IMG/VR virus record: IMGVR_UViG_3300017788_000060 | Location: 1-42,431 of that record | Reading direction: 5' to 3' (one strand) | Length of the DNA stretch: 42,431 nucleotides | DNA from: a virus | Shown here: piece by piece, positions 16,829-25,689 of the stretch | Position numbering within the stretch: the first letter of the stretch is position 1 | Layout of the letters: the number at the start of each line of letters is the position of its first letter | Made by a program: the position numbers and the translations under genes | Notes under the pieces: generated by a model | What the model saw: only the letters and a program-made list of their open reading frames with translations | Told to the model about the DNA's origin: nothing | The model's database searches: none

Positions 16829-18583
16829 ATGCAGAGTAGGATTCCTGAGATAGAGGCTAGGGAAATCTTATCCACTTATGAAGGTTTTAACAACCAATTG
16901 ATAGAGTGGAAAAGGAGGTTGGCTGACCTTAAAAATTTTCAGTTAACAAGACCCCAAGCCGAGTATGTTTTAAAATACCACGAGGTTGTACCCCGTGTTG
17001 CAAAAAAATATATAAATATTGTAGAAGGTTTTGGTGAAAAAATAATGGAATCCAAACATCTAACAAAACCACCTGAAAAAATTTGGTGTGAAAAATTATT
17101 ATGTGAAAGTGAAATGGCTTACCACATTTGGGGTAGTGTTTCTGAATCAGAAAAAAATTACTCAATGTGGGTCCCAAAATTTGCAATAATTCAAGAAGAG
17201 AAAAAATTAAATAGAGAGGTTGACTATTCACCATATGACAATAGACCACCTTTACCACATCAAAAAGTTGCAATCGAAAAATTATTAGCAAACGATAAAT
17301 TCATATTAGCTGATGATATGGGTTTAGGAAAAACAACTTCAGCGATTATTGCGTCTTTAGAAAGTGGTGTTAAAAAAATATTAATTATATGTCCCGCTTC
17401 CTTAAAGATAAATTGGCAAAGAGAAATTGAAAATTACTCAAACAAAAAAACATTAATTGTTGAGGGTCGTAAATGGGGGTCAACTTTTGATTATTATATT
17501 ATTAATTACGACATTGTAAAAAATTACCATACAATTGGGGAACCCGAAATAGGTGAAGAAAGAAACAATCAAATTTTAAATGAAAAATTTGATTTAGCAA
17601 TAGTTGATGAAGCACATTATATTTCAAATACGACCGCACAAAGAACTAAACTTATAAACGATATATTAAAAAATATACCAAAAGTTTGGTTGTTGACCGG
17701 TACACCAATGACTTCAAAACCAATTAATTATTACAATTTATTAAGAATTGTAAACTCAAATGTGACTTTAAATTGGCAAGGTTATGTTAGAAGGTATTGT
17801 GGTGGATATCAGTTTACTGTAAACAAAAAAAAGATTTGGAATACCAACGGTGCGACTAACTTAGACGAATTAAGAATAAGGACTAAAAATTTGGTTCTTA
17901 GGAGAATGAAAACCGACATATTAGATTTACCAGATAAGATAATTACACCAATATTTTTAGATTTAAAAAGCACATACTACGATGAAGAACTTGAAGATTT
18001 TTTAAGGATTACAAGTGAGTCAAAAAACAAAGAATCTTTATCAGTTACAATTAATCGTTTAATGAAAGTAAGACAAATAATTTCACAAGAAAAAATTGAT
18101 TATACTTGTGAGATTATAGATAGGTGTTTAGAACAAGGTAAAAAAGTAATTGTCTTCACCAATTTTACAATGTCTTTAGACATGTTACACGAAAAATACA
18201 AGAAAAATTCGGTTGTGTTGGATGGTAGAATGTCTAAAGAAAAAAGACAACAATCTGTGGACCGTTTTCAAAACGAAGACAAAGTTAAAGTGTTTATTTC
18301 TAATATAATTGCCGGTGGTGTTGGTATCACATTAACCGCTGCGGAATGTGTTATTATGAACGACCTTTCTTTTGTTCCCGCACACCATAGTCAAGCGGAA
18401 GATAGAGCATTTAGGTATGGACAAAAGAAAAATGTGCTTGTGTATTATCCAATATTTGAAAACACAATTGAAAGAATAGTTTATAATATGTTACAAAAGA
18501 AAAAAAATATTATAGACCAAGTTATGGGTGATGGTGATTTCTCAGAAAGTTTTGCACAATCACTTCTTAAAGAGATTCTTTAA
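16829..18583 (+). CDS. SNF2-family DNA helicase/translocase
   Basis: I chose the ATG at 16829 (MQSRIPEIEAREIL), giving 584 residues. An earlier in-frame ATG would overlap the divergent gene and add an unlikely 24-residue hydrophobic leader. Superfamily 2 motifs are all present. Motif I is DDMGLGKTTSA (about residues 160-170), Ia ICPASLKINWQ, II VDEAH (about 260) and III WLLTGTP (about 287). Motif V is AGGVGITLTAA and VI QAEDRAFRYGQ (about 522). The pattern is that of SNF2 proteins of the SMARCAL1 type: a translocase that remodels stalled forks or displaces proteins from DNA. In T4, the related-role enzyme UvsW belongs to a different family. It is convergent with, and overlaps by 24 bases, the possible nuclease gene. 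Likely used in replication, recombination or transcript clearance. Confidence 0.9.
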   Translation: MQSRIPEIEAREILSTYEGFNNQLIEWKRRLADLKNFQLTRPQAEYVLKYHEVVPRVAKKYINIVEGFGEKIMESKHLTKPPEKIWCEKLLCESEMAYHIWGSVSESEKNYSMWVPKFAIIQEEKKLNREVDYSPYDNRPPLPHQKVAIEKLLANDKFILADDMGLGKTTSAIIASLESGVKKILIICPASLKINWQREIENYSNKKTLIVEGRKWGSTFDYYIINYDIVKNYHTIGEPEIGEERNNQILNEKFDLAIVDEAHYISNTTAQRTKLINDILKNIPKVWLLTGTPMTSKPINYYNLLRIVNSNVTLNWQGYVRRYCGGYQFTVNKKKIWNTNGATNLDELRIRTKNLVLRRMKTDILDLPDKIITPIFLDLKSTYYDEELEDFLRITSESKNKESLSVTINRLMKVRQIISQEKIDYTCEIIDRCLEQGKKVIVFTNFTMSLDMLHEKYKKNSVVLDGRMSKEKRQQSVDRFQNEDKVKVFISNIIAGGVGITLTAAECVIMNDLSFVPAHHSQAEDRAFRYGQKKNVLVYYPIFENTIERIVYNMLQKKKNIIDQVMGDGDFSESFAQSLLKEIL

Positions 18584-19714
18584 AGTTGTTTCCATATAAT
18601 CAATGTCTTCTTGTTTTTTTGATATAGTTTGAATTATTTGTACCCAAACGTTGTAAATTTTATCCATATCAAAATCTTCACTGTTTGCAGGTAGATTTAC
18701 ACAAACCTTTCTTTCTTCTTTTATAAAATTTAAATCTGTATCTTCAGATACATTAAGAGAAAACTCAACATCATTTTTAGAACAATACATAAAAAACTCA
18801 AAGAAAATTTTTGAGTTCAGAATATCATCAATTTTTTCTTCCATTAGAACATTATTTTTATTGTATGTATACCAACCATTTGATTTATCTAATATAGTGT
18901 CTTCTTTAAGATAAAGGAAAACCATTTTTGTTGGGTTTACCGTGTTTAATCTAAAATCATAATTTAAAGAAACTAAAACCAAAAAATCAATATTTTTGTT
19001 TATATAATCTGATACATCTATTAAATTTTTAAAATTATCTCCTTGAAATTTAACTACTTTACTTTGAATTTTTTTTACTTTAGAATTATCATCATTGTTC
19101 ACAGTAAATAAATCACAACCACTAATCATATCTATAGACGACCCTCTTTGTAAAGAAGTTCTATAAATCTTAACGGATGTTACATTTTTTTTAAAGTAGT
19201 GTTCAATACAAAGTTCTCCATAAGTTCCCGTTCCGATTATTCTTGACGCTATGTCAAAAAGTTCGTATAAAAAATCACTTGGACCTATAATTTTGTGGTC
19301 TATTAATATTTTTTCTTTGTATACTCTAAACCATTTAAAATAATTTTTTATTTCTTCTTCAATATAGTTTGGGGAATCATCAATAAAAGTGATTTCTTTT
19401 AATGGTTGACCATTTAGATTGTTTACACCCTTAAGGAAATAATCTTGAAAAATCCATTCGTTTAATTTTTCAATTATTTTTATATTGACTGTGTAATTTG
19501 TATTGAACTGATTAACAGGAGACCAAGAACCTTTAGGTGTTAATACACCGTATGTTCCATTCCTTTCACAAAACCCATATTGTTTTTTATTCAAATAGCA
19601 TTCCTTGAAAATTTCCCTCCATTCACTCAAAAAAAGGTCTTTAATAGGTCCCTTTATTGTGCAAATCTTTTTTACGTGGTTTTCTATGTTTCTCAAATTC
19701 CCAGTGGAATACAT
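18560..19714 (-). CDS. Putative PD-(D/E)XK nuclease-like protein
   Basis: A 384-residue protein with no family I can name with certainty. Near its middle it has a pattern compatible with a restriction-type nuclease core. These are an acidic helix (GTGTYGELCIEHYFKK), an acidic strand end (SSIDMISGCDLFTVNNDD), and after a short gap a QxK strand (KKIQSKVVKF). PD-(D/E)XK enzymes use E, D and (E/Q)xK in this order. The rest is Lys/Asn/Ile-rich and aromatic, unlike the structural proteins nearby. It has an exact host-type promoter and no late box, which suggests early expression. It converges with the SNF2 gene. Candidate roles are host DNA degradation, recombination or anti-defence. The active-site reading is inference. 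Confidence 0.5.
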   Translation of the reverse strand: MYSTGNLRNIENHVKKICTIKGPIKDLFLSEWREIFKECYLNKKQYGFCERNGTYGVLTPKGSWSPVNQFNTNYTVNIKIIEKLNEWIFQDYFLKGVNNLNGQPLKEITFIDDSPNYIEEEIKNYFKWFRVYKEKILIDHKIIGPSDFLYELFDIASRIIGTGTYGELCIEHYFKKNVTSVKIYRTSLQRGSSIDMISGCDLFTVNNDDNSKVKKIQSKVVKFQGDNFKNLIDVSDYINKNIDFLVLVSLNYDFRLNTVNPTKMVFLYLKEDTILDKSNGWYTYNKNNVLMEEKIDDILNSKIFFEFFMYCSKNDVEFSLNVSEDTDLNFIKEERKVCVNLPANSEDFDMDKIYNVWVQIIQTISKKQEDIDYMETTLKNLFKK

Positions 19715-19734
19715 TATTTGTTAGAATATAAAAA

Positions 19735-19765
19735 CAAATATACAGATATTTATTAGAAAATCAAA
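19735..19765 (-). promoter_or_regulatory. Host-type promoter, exact Bacteroidota consensus
   Basis: On the minus strand TTTG (19762-19765) is followed by exactly 19 bases and then TATATTTG (19735-19742). This equals the TTTG / TAnnTTTG consensus of the Bacteroides/Flavobacterium primary sigma factor. Transcription would start about 14 bases before the ATG at 19714. The region also contains an oppositely directed late-type box for the neck gene at 19746-19753. Confidence 0.7.
19746..19753 (+). promoter_or_regulatory. Late-promoter-like ATATTTAT box for the neck gene
   Basis: Plus-strand reading is CAGATATTTATTAGAAAATC, 16 bases before the ATG at 19770. It lies inside the spacer of the opposing host-type promoter, so the two cannot be fully occupied at once. 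Confidence 0.5.
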
Positions 19766-19769
19766 GTTA

Positions 19770-20888
19770 ATGCCCACAACTATAATTTCAAATACCGAAA
19801 AACAAAAATTGTACACCCAAGTGTTTCATTTATTGGGTTTGCCCGTTAGAGGGGTTGAACTCACGGAAGAACAAATGGACACCTTTTTAGAGTTGTCGGT
19901 ATCTGAATATGAACAATATGTAAGTGATTGGTTGATTGAATCACAATGGTCAGCACTTGCCGGTCTTAATGTGGATACACAATCATTAACTAGAGCATTC
20001 ACTACAAGAAGTTTAGACTACGAGACACAATACACCCATTCTTATTCTAAGATTGTTGGTCTACAGACGGGTGGTAATAGTGAATTAAAAAAAGATTACA
20101 TTTCATTATCAGCGAACACACAAACTTATGTGATTCCCGCTGGTAGAGAGATTAATGAATTATTATGGTTTTCGAGAGCGGAATTAACGGACTCAATTGT
20201 TGACCCATTTTTAGGTGGTTTTGGTGGTCTTGGAGGTGTTGCTTTTGGTGGTGTTGGTGGATTTGCACAACAAGGAGCTTCAGGTTCGTATTTCTTATTA
20301 CCAGCTTATGATTTATTATTAAGAATGGGTGATAGAAATATTAAAAACCGATTAATTGGTGGTGACTTGACATATAGAATTACAGCAGGACCAAACGGAA
20401 CAAAAATAGTTCACCTATACAATGTACCAGGTGGTAGATTTGATTTTGGTTCGATTCAAAACAATAGACAAAAAGTTTGGTATTGGTATTATGATACCAC
20501 AGACCCTGATACTTGTTTAGATAAAAATAGTGGTATTGTAAAATTACCTTCTGATGTTGAAACCGAAGAACTTACTTGGGATATGTTAAATAAACCAGCA
20601 CAAAACTGGGTTAGAAAATATCTCATAGCTTACTCTAAAGAAGGTTTAGGTAGAATATGGGGTAAATTCTCAGGTGATTTACAAGTACCTGATAGTGCGG
20701 TAAAATTAGACTATTCAAGTCTACTCCAAGAAGGTAAAGACGAAAAACTAAAACTGATTGAAGAATTAATGAATCGTTTAGAAAGACTTAGACCTGACAA
20801 ATTAATGGAAAGAAAAGGTATGGAAGCGGAAAACTTAAATAAAGCTCTTAAATACAGACCGTTCCAATCACCATTTAACGTTATCTAA
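19770..20888 (+). CDS. Neck/head-completion protein candidate, gp13-like
   Basis: A 372-residue protein. Conserved-looking segments are EKQKLYTQVFHLLGLPVRGV, EQMDTFLELSVSEYEQYVSD, VGLQTGGNSELKKDYISLSA and YVIPAGREINELLWFSRAEL, then RVWYWYYDT-like aromatic sequence. They resemble the neck proteins of T4-like phages that close the head after packaging (T4 gp13, 309 residues). A Gly-rich insert (residues about 149-170, FLGGFGGLGGVAFGGVGGF) is unusual and probably a flexible loop. The C-terminus is helical (EKLKLIEELMNRLERLRPDK). The start follows an ATATTTAT box. It is separated by 1 base from the convergent polymerase gene. The structural role is likely; the gp13 equivalence is moderate. Confidence 0.55.
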   Translation: MPTTIISNTEKQKLYTQVFHLLGLPVRGVELTEEQMDTFLELSVSEYEQYVSDWLIESQWSALAGLNVDTQSLTRAFTTRSLDYETQYTHSYSKIVGLQTGGNSELKKDYISLSANTQTYVIPAGREINELLWFSRAELTDSIVDPFLGGFGGLGGVAFGGVGGFAQQGASGSYFLLPAYDLLLRMGDRNIKNRLIGGDLTYRITAGPNGTKIVHLYNVPGGRFDFGSIQNNRQKVWYWYYDTTDPDTCLDKNSGIVKLPSDVETEELTWDMLNKPAQNWVRKYLIAYSKEGLGRIWGKFSGDLQVPDSAVKLDYSSLLQEGKDEKLKLIEELMNRLERLRPDKLMERKGMEAENLNKALKYRPFQSPFNVI

Positions 20889-20889
20889 A

Positions 20890-23787
20890 TTAGATATTTG
20901 TTGCGTGATAAGCAAAATCATTTCCATTCGTTTGAATTATTTCATCTTCATTACTCTTAATACTTTCAGCTTGAAGAGAAACCACCTTTCTGTTTAAATC
21001 AACCCAGTAAGGGTCGGCTAAATTCAAACTATCTTCTACATACATAAAGAACGGGTCTCTATTTACTCTATTCCAAAACAAAACCTCACTATCAGAAAGG
21101 GTCATTACCTCATCGTACTTGTCTTGACCGTCTTCTTTTAATGGGAACCCACTTACCAATTCACACTGTGTTCTCGTGAAGTATTGTCTATCTTCAGGTT
21201 TTTCAACTAAAATATCATGACGTATTTCGGGATTAAAAACAACTAAAAGAGGTTCAATTCTTTTATTAAAATTAGTAAGGTACCTTGCAACATTATAATC
21301 ACCTGTCATATCAGAATTGTTCGTTAATTCCTTTTCAGAAATCATATAACAATTGATTTCAATATAATTATCCGGCATTGGTCTGCCATTTTGTTGGGTA
21401 AACTCTTCCTGTTGTTTTTTCGTTGGTTTTGTTATCTTTTGAACATCACCATCAGATTTTTTTTGTCCATTATTGATATAATAAATTGTTTCACCAAGAG
21501 TTACGGGATAATTATTTTGAATCACCAATTCCATATGTGCTTGACGAGACATTAATGAACCGGCTTTAGTTGTTTTTTTAATGTGTTTCTTATAATCTTC
21601 CACCGATTGTTTAACACGAGATTTGTTAGCCATTTTTGACAACGGGATTTGTTTGTCATAAATTTGTTGGACATATCTATAATAAAGTTCAACAAAAGAC
21701 AAACCATCACCATTTAAAAGATGTTTTAACCCTTCGTCTAAAAACTCAACAACATATTGTTGTAATTTTTTAGATTTTATGGTATTACCTGTTAATTTAA
21801 TTTTTTCCTTACCCTTTTTAAGGAGTTTAATTATGTAATTTTTTCGAGAAACATTGATACACGCGGGTGCAGTATAATCAATATCTAAACCCATTTCGTT
21901 TCTCATAAAAGTATCGTTAAACTCAGCCGTGTCAGCTTCAATACCTTTATATTCCTTACCTATTTCAACTAATTCATTTAATCCCCTCCCAACATAAACA
22001 TGATTTTCTACATCGTCGGGTGTTGAAAAGTTTACACCATCTGTGTCCATAACCAATGGAACATAACCCTTTTTCTCAAAAAACATAATCATCATACGAA
22101 GACATTGTCGACCCGTACAAGTAATTGTTTCACCCATATTCATATCGCCCCAAGGAAATACTTGAGGTGCGGATAGTGAACCGAAGTATGCGTTAATAAA
22201 AATTTTAATGGGTAATTGTTTGCGGTCATACATTTCCGCTTCTACAGGGTTTGTTTTAGCGAGTTCACCAGCAAGTCTTTTATATTTGATACGAATGTTT
22301 CGGAAATACTTTAACATTGATTTTTGAACACCCATAACATCACACTCAGGAAAAACATCATAAACCAACTGAATTGATGGGTAAAGAGATGCGTAGTCAA
22401 ATTTTACGATATTTTTTGAGTACCCAACGTTTAATAATCTCGAAAGACCCCCCGTAATTGCTCTTTTTTCATCTTTAGTTGGAATTGCTAAACCATTTTC
22501 ATATGACCAAGCCAACATGATAATTTTCCAAAGAGTTGCGGTACCCATGGTTGCAATTCTTTCATAAGTGGTCGGGACCAATTTAGAAAGTAAAAATGTT
22601 GATTGTGAAAATGAATCATCGACAATCATTGTTTCATATAAGTCATCGTCAAGATATTGTTCTACAATTCTTTGACCCGACCATATTTCATATTTATTTG
22701 GATACTTTTCCAATAAATTTTCGGTGCCAGGCTCACCAATTTTTTTATATTTTCCCGTTTTTGGATTAATATAATAACTTTCATTTTCTAAATAAATCTT
22801 AGAAATAAAAGCCCCATCCACATAAACACGATTGGGTTTTTCTTTTTCCAAATATTGGGTAATATATTTCAATCCCCAAGATTTAATTTCAGAGTTAATT
22901 GCTTGTGCTCTCCTAACCGCGTGTGCAATATCCACGATATTATGACCCCAAATGATGTGTTGTATATAAGGTTCAATTTCGTTTGCTAATTTGAGTATAC
23001 CCTCTTTTTGTTTAATACCGTCAGACGTTAATATTGATGTACATTCAACAATATCAACACCTAAAATTTCGGCTCTTTTTAGGATAAACGGAAAATCAAA
23101 CGACGCCGAATTATAACCACCGATAATTGTTGGTTTTAGTTCTTTTATAATTTCAAAAAACTGCTCAATACATTTTTTTTCACCATCAGGTCCAAAAGCG
23201 GGAATGGTTTTTTGTAAACCACGATTATCCTTAACACCAATGAGGATTATCTCATTGGTTTCTGGTTCAAGACCCGTGGTTTCAATATCAAATACAAATC
23301 TGTGTACACCCGAGTAATCATCAATACCCTTGAAAAGTCTTTTTTTCTTTTGAATTAGATATTGTTCAACAGGAGACAATATGGTAAATAGATGTTTAAA
23401 CTTATCACCCCATGGGTCAATCCCACCCTGTTTGAAAAAATTGATTAGTTCTCGGTATCCTTTTAAACCCTTTACCAAATAGTTTTGACCATTTTCGAGT
23501 CTATCGTTACCGTGAGTCTCAAGTTTATCAATAATAATTCCATATTCACCCATTTTTTTCTTTTGAGTGGATTTACTACCTTGATAAAAATTACAAGAAC
23601 TTAAATCACCAACCCAAAGGAATGGTGTGAAAGAATCTGGTTTAACCAATTTACCCTTTTCAGGGTCTTGAATAATTTTGTAAATTTTGTTGTTTTGATA
23701 ATCGTATTCAACCCCAACAATAAATTCTTCAGGGTCCCATCCATTTAAAAAACTCTCGATTACCTCTTGAGAAATAACTTCTGACAT
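20890..23787 (-). CDS. gp43: Family B DNA polymerase (gp43)
   Basis: A 965-residue replicative polymerase; T4 gp43 has 898. The 3'-5' exonuclease has Exo I FDIET (D167, E169), Exo II YNSASFDF (N226, D231) and Exo III around Y378-D382. The polymerase has motif A DYASLYPS (464-471), motif B KQLPIKIFINAYFGS (about 523-537) and motif C DTDG (D581, D583). All catalytic acids are in place, so proofreading and synthesis should both be active. The N-terminal domain (residues 1-150) is compatible with the gp43 N-terminal domain that binds its own mRNA in T4. Upstream are a host-type promoter candidate and a strong inverted repeat in the leader. Its position among tail genes is unusual. Confidence 0.95.
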   Translation of the reverse strand: MSEVISQEVIESFLNGWDPEEFIVGVEYDYQNNKIYKIIQDPEKGKLVKPDSFTPFLWVGDLSSCNFYQGSKSTQKKKMGEYGIIIDKLETHGNDRLENGQNYLVKGLKGYRELINFFKQGGIDPWGDKFKHLFTILSPVEQYLIQKKKRLFKGIDDYSGVHRFVFDIETTGLEPETNEIILIGVKDNRGLQKTIPAFGPDGEKKCIEQFFEIIKELKPTIIGGYNSASFDFPFILKRAEILGVDIVECTSILTSDGIKQKEGILKLANEIEPYIQHIIWGHNIVDIAHAVRRAQAINSEIKSWGLKYITQYLEKEKPNRVYVDGAFISKIYLENESYYINPKTGKYKKIGEPGTENLLEKYPNKYEIWSGQRIVEQYLDDDLYETMIVDDSFSQSTFLLSKLVPTTYERIATMGTATLWKIIMLAWSYENGLAIPTKDEKRAITGGLSRLLNVGYSKNIVKFDYASLYPSIQLVYDVFPECDVMGVQKSMLKYFRNIRIKYKRLAGELAKTNPVEAEMYDRKQLPIKIFINAYFGSLSAPQVFPWGDMNMGETITCTGRQCLRMMIMFFEKKGYVPLVMDTDGVNFSTPDDVENHVYVGRGLNELVEIGKEYKGIEADTAEFNDTFMRNEMGLDIDYTAPACINVSRKNYIIKLLKKGKEKIKLTGNTIKSKKLQQYVVEFLDEGLKHLLNGDGLSFVELYYRYVQQIYDKQIPLSKMANKSRVKQSVEDYKKHIKKTTKAGSLMSRQAHMELVIQNNYPVTLGETIYYINNGQKKSDGDVQKITKPTKKQQEEFTQQNGRPMPDNYIEINCYMISEKELTNNSDMTGDYNVARYLTNFNKRIEPLLVVFNPEIRHDILVEKPEDRQYFTRTQCELVSGFPLKEDGQDKYDEVMTLSDSEVLFWNRVNRDPFFMYVEDSLNLADPYWVDLNRKVVSLQAESIKSNEDEIIQTNGNDFAYHATNI

Positions 23788-23816
23788 GTCGTATAAATTT
23801 GTTTTGACACATTTGC

Positions 23817-23835
23817 TTACAACAAAATGTTGTAA
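23817..23835 (-). promoter_or_regulatory. Hairpin or operator in the polymerase leader
   Basis: TTACAACA-TTT-TGTTGTAA on the minus strand is a perfect 8-bp inverted repeat with a 3-base loop, 30-48 bases before the polymerase ATG. If transcription starts from the promoter candidate just upstream, it lies near the 5' end of the mRNA. T4 gp43 represses its own translation by binding a leader hairpin, so a similar function is possible. A DNA operator is the alternative. Confidence 0.5.
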
Positions 23836-23848
23836 TTTGTCTTACTAA

Positions 23849-23879
23849 CAAGTATACGAAACTTTTACCACAAATCAAA
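23849..23879 (-). promoter_or_regulatory. Host-type promoter candidate for DNA polymerase
   Basis: On the minus strand TTTG (23876-23879) is followed by 19 bases and TATACTTG (23849-23856). This is one mismatch from TTTG-N19-TAnnTTTG. It overlaps the last bases of the preceding gene, as promoters in compact genomes often do. Confidence 0.55.
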
Positions 23880-24243
23880 ATATGGTGATAAATAATTTTT
23901 CCTTAATTGGGAGAATGAGTTTTGTAGTTGGGTTTAGATTCGTGTCTAAAAATTGGACGGTTACTTTACCCTCATATTTACCAACTCTCGCAGTTTGAGA
24001 TTCAGTAAACTGATGAGTTATATAATATTCGTCAGTTGTTTGATTGTATTTTTTATCTCTCGTGGTAATCAAACATGTAGAATTTAAAATTTCAGGTTCA
24101 CTTGTTTCTACATCGTACATATCAAAAGTAATGTCACAACTTTCTAACATGTCGTTAAATCCTGATTTATCGTTTTTGCCATCGTCGATAAGTCTCATTT
24201 TTAATATTGGTTCGGACGCCCCCTGTCTTATAAAAAATTCCAT
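23875..24243 (-). CDS. Small beta-sandwich tail/baseplate protein (BppU-N-like)
   Basis: A 122-residue protein. The alternation of strands (EPILKMRLIDDG, CDITFDMYDVET, NSTCLITTRD, ARVGKYEGKVTVQFLDTN, LILPIKEKLFITIF) follows the layout of the N-terminal domain of phage baseplate upper proteins. There a first strand on 'l.f.l.D.dG' is followed by 'a.v.f.m.d' and a final 'G.y.g.v.v.f'. Such domains anchor receptor-binding or fibre proteins to the baseplate. It is last in a two-gene unit with the LamG-like protein upstream, supporting a tail-surface role. The start at 24243 follows an ATATTTAT box by 4 bases. No catalytic residues were seen. Confidence 0.5.
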   Translation of the reverse strand: MEFFIRQGASEPILKMRLIDDGKNDKSGFNDMLESCDITFDMYDVETSEPEILNSTCLITTRDKKYNQTTDEYYITHQFTESQTARVGKYEGKVTVQFLDTNLNPTTKLILPIKEKLFITIF

Positions 24244-24247
24244 ATAG

Positions 24248-24255
24248 ATAAATAT
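24248..24255 (-). promoter_or_regulatory. Late-promoter-like ATATTTAT box
   Basis: Minus-strand reading is CTAATATTTATCTAT and then ATG of the 122-residue protein. It falls in the 30-base gap after the LamG-like gene. Confidence 0.45.
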
Positions 24256-24273
24256 TAGATTTGTATCATTTTT

Positions 24274-25632
24274 TTAAAGGCCAATCATACTATCGGTACA
24301 ATTTTCTACACATTCATTTATATTGTAATTAGGTTTAGTATCAACCAAATAGTGATGTCTAACTCTCACAAAATTCAGAGGTTCTTCATAGTATTGAACT
24401 CTTTTAAAATTAAAACAAGAAATTCCAACATTGTGTATTCCACCCGAATATTGTGTGCCACCAGCCCAAGATTGAACCATTGGTTGATAACCTCTTGTTG
24501 ATGGTATAACTTCTTCCCAACCTTTTAATTTATAGATGGTCCTACCATTTAAATAAATTTTTAAAGTACCTATTCTTCTGTTTCTCTCTAATGCCCATTT
24601 TTTATTTAAAATTTCAATATCTTCATATGTTGGAGTTGCACCTGTTAACCAATCACTGATTGAAGTTGTAAGTGTTCTACCGGTTATCAAATCATTCCAA
24701 CCACCATCATTTTCTATTCTACAATCTGTATAATACTTGTCTCTTTCAAAAGAAATCGTAATATTAAAATCATTTGATGTTCCACTTGTACATAAAACTG
24801 GTGTTTGACCTGATGAAGTATAAAAAGTTTCAGTATATCCACTATTGGTTGCACAAACTCCCGAATATCTAATTGCTCTCCATTGTATTCTTCCATCACT
24901 TGTAAATGAGAAAGATAAATTGTTATCCGCATAATCTCTTAAATCGTTTTCACCTCTAACGCCTAAATAATAAATGGTTCTACCACTTGTCCAATCTGAA
25001 CCGTCTCTATTAAGTACCAAGTCAATAGTCCAACCCTTTTCCGTCCTTCTATCTACTTTATACGAACAGTTATCACCACCCGCACCGTGATTAATTTGGT
25101 AAGCCCATGGTTTTGCTTCGGGTATTGAATCTTGGGGACAACAATTATCTGTATCGGCTAATTTAGAAATACACGCATATGATGCTCCTGTTATTCCTGT
25201 TGTGAAACCTGAAGTACTGAGTGAAAATGGGTTTGATATTGAATTATTGTATCCATTGTTCCTCAAGTAGTGAGTATTACCATTGAGTTCGTAAGAATAT
25301 ACATCGTTTTGTAAAATAATATCTGAATTTCCTAAAGTTGCGGTAAATGCTGAATAATAAAGAGTCCAAGTAAGGGCTGAGTATGTGTAACCACTGTCAT
25401 TTACGGTATTGTTATATTCAATTAAAGATATGGTATCTCTCGTACAATCTGTTCCAGTTAAACCAGTTGTATTAATAGTCAAACCGGTATATACGATTGT
25501 GTTATCTAAATCTAACACCAAACTATCGTAATCCAATTCAGTTTTAGAAATTTCGTAATCGTAATATTCCGAAGAATCGAGTTGTAAATCTAATCTACTA
25601 CCCCAAAATTTAAGTATGTTTTGACTATTCAT
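24274..25632 (-). CDS. Tail fibre/appendage protein with LamG-like lectin fold
   Basis: A 452-residue Thr/Ser/Gly/Asn-rich protein typical of phage surface appendages. The region about 200-420 reads like a concanavalin-A/LamG jelly roll: KGWTIDLVLNRDGSDW, TIYYLGVRGENDLRDYADN, LSFSFTSDGRIQWRAIRYSG and RIGTLKIYLNGRTIYKLKGW. The last is the usual 'l.iYlNG..v' strand. Cysteines occur in pairs (NCCPQ, SCFNFK, ECVENCTD), which is unusual for a cytoplasmically made tail protein. The N-terminal part likely attaches to the virion. It probably binds carbohydrate on the host surface. The start at 25632 follows an ATATTTAT box and is divergent from the rightward block. Confidence 0.6.
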   Translation of the reverse strand: MNSQNILKFWGSRLDLQLDSSEYYDYEISKTELDYDSLVLDLDNTIVYTGLTINTTGLTGTDCTRDTISLIEYNNTVNDSGYTYSALTWTLYYSAFTATLGNSDIILQNDVYSYELNGNTHYLRNNGYNNSISNPFSLSTSGFTTGITGASYACISKLADTDNCCPQDSIPEAKPWAYQINHGAGGDNCSYKVDRRTEKGWTIDLVLNRDGSDWTSGRTIYYLGVRGENDLRDYADNNLSFSFTSDGRIQWRAIRYSGVCATNSGYTETFYTSSGQTPVLCTSGTSNDFNITISFERDKYYTDCRIENDGGWNDLITGRTLTTSISDWLTGATPTYEDIEILNKKWALERNRRIGTLKIYLNGRTIYKLKGWEEVIPSTRGYQPMVQSWAGGTQYSGGIHNVGISCFNFKRVQYYEEPLNFVRVRHHYLVDTKPNYNINECVENCTDSMIGL

Positions 25633-25640
25633 GCTATTCT

Positions 25641-25671
25641 ATAAATATCTTTCCTTTCTTTTGATATTTAT
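25641..25671. promoter_or_regulatory. Divergent pair of ATATTTAT boxes forming an inverted repeat
   Basis: The minus-strand box (25641-25648) and plus-strand box (25664-25671) extend to ATAAATATC and GATATTTAT. They form perfect 9-base arms around a 13-base pyrimidine-rich spacer. They face the LamG-like gene (start 25632) and the rightward block (start 25690). This symmetric arrangement is the clearest single argument that the box is a directional promoter element. Confidence 0.6.
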
Positions 25672-25689
25672 ATTAAAAAAGATAATTGC

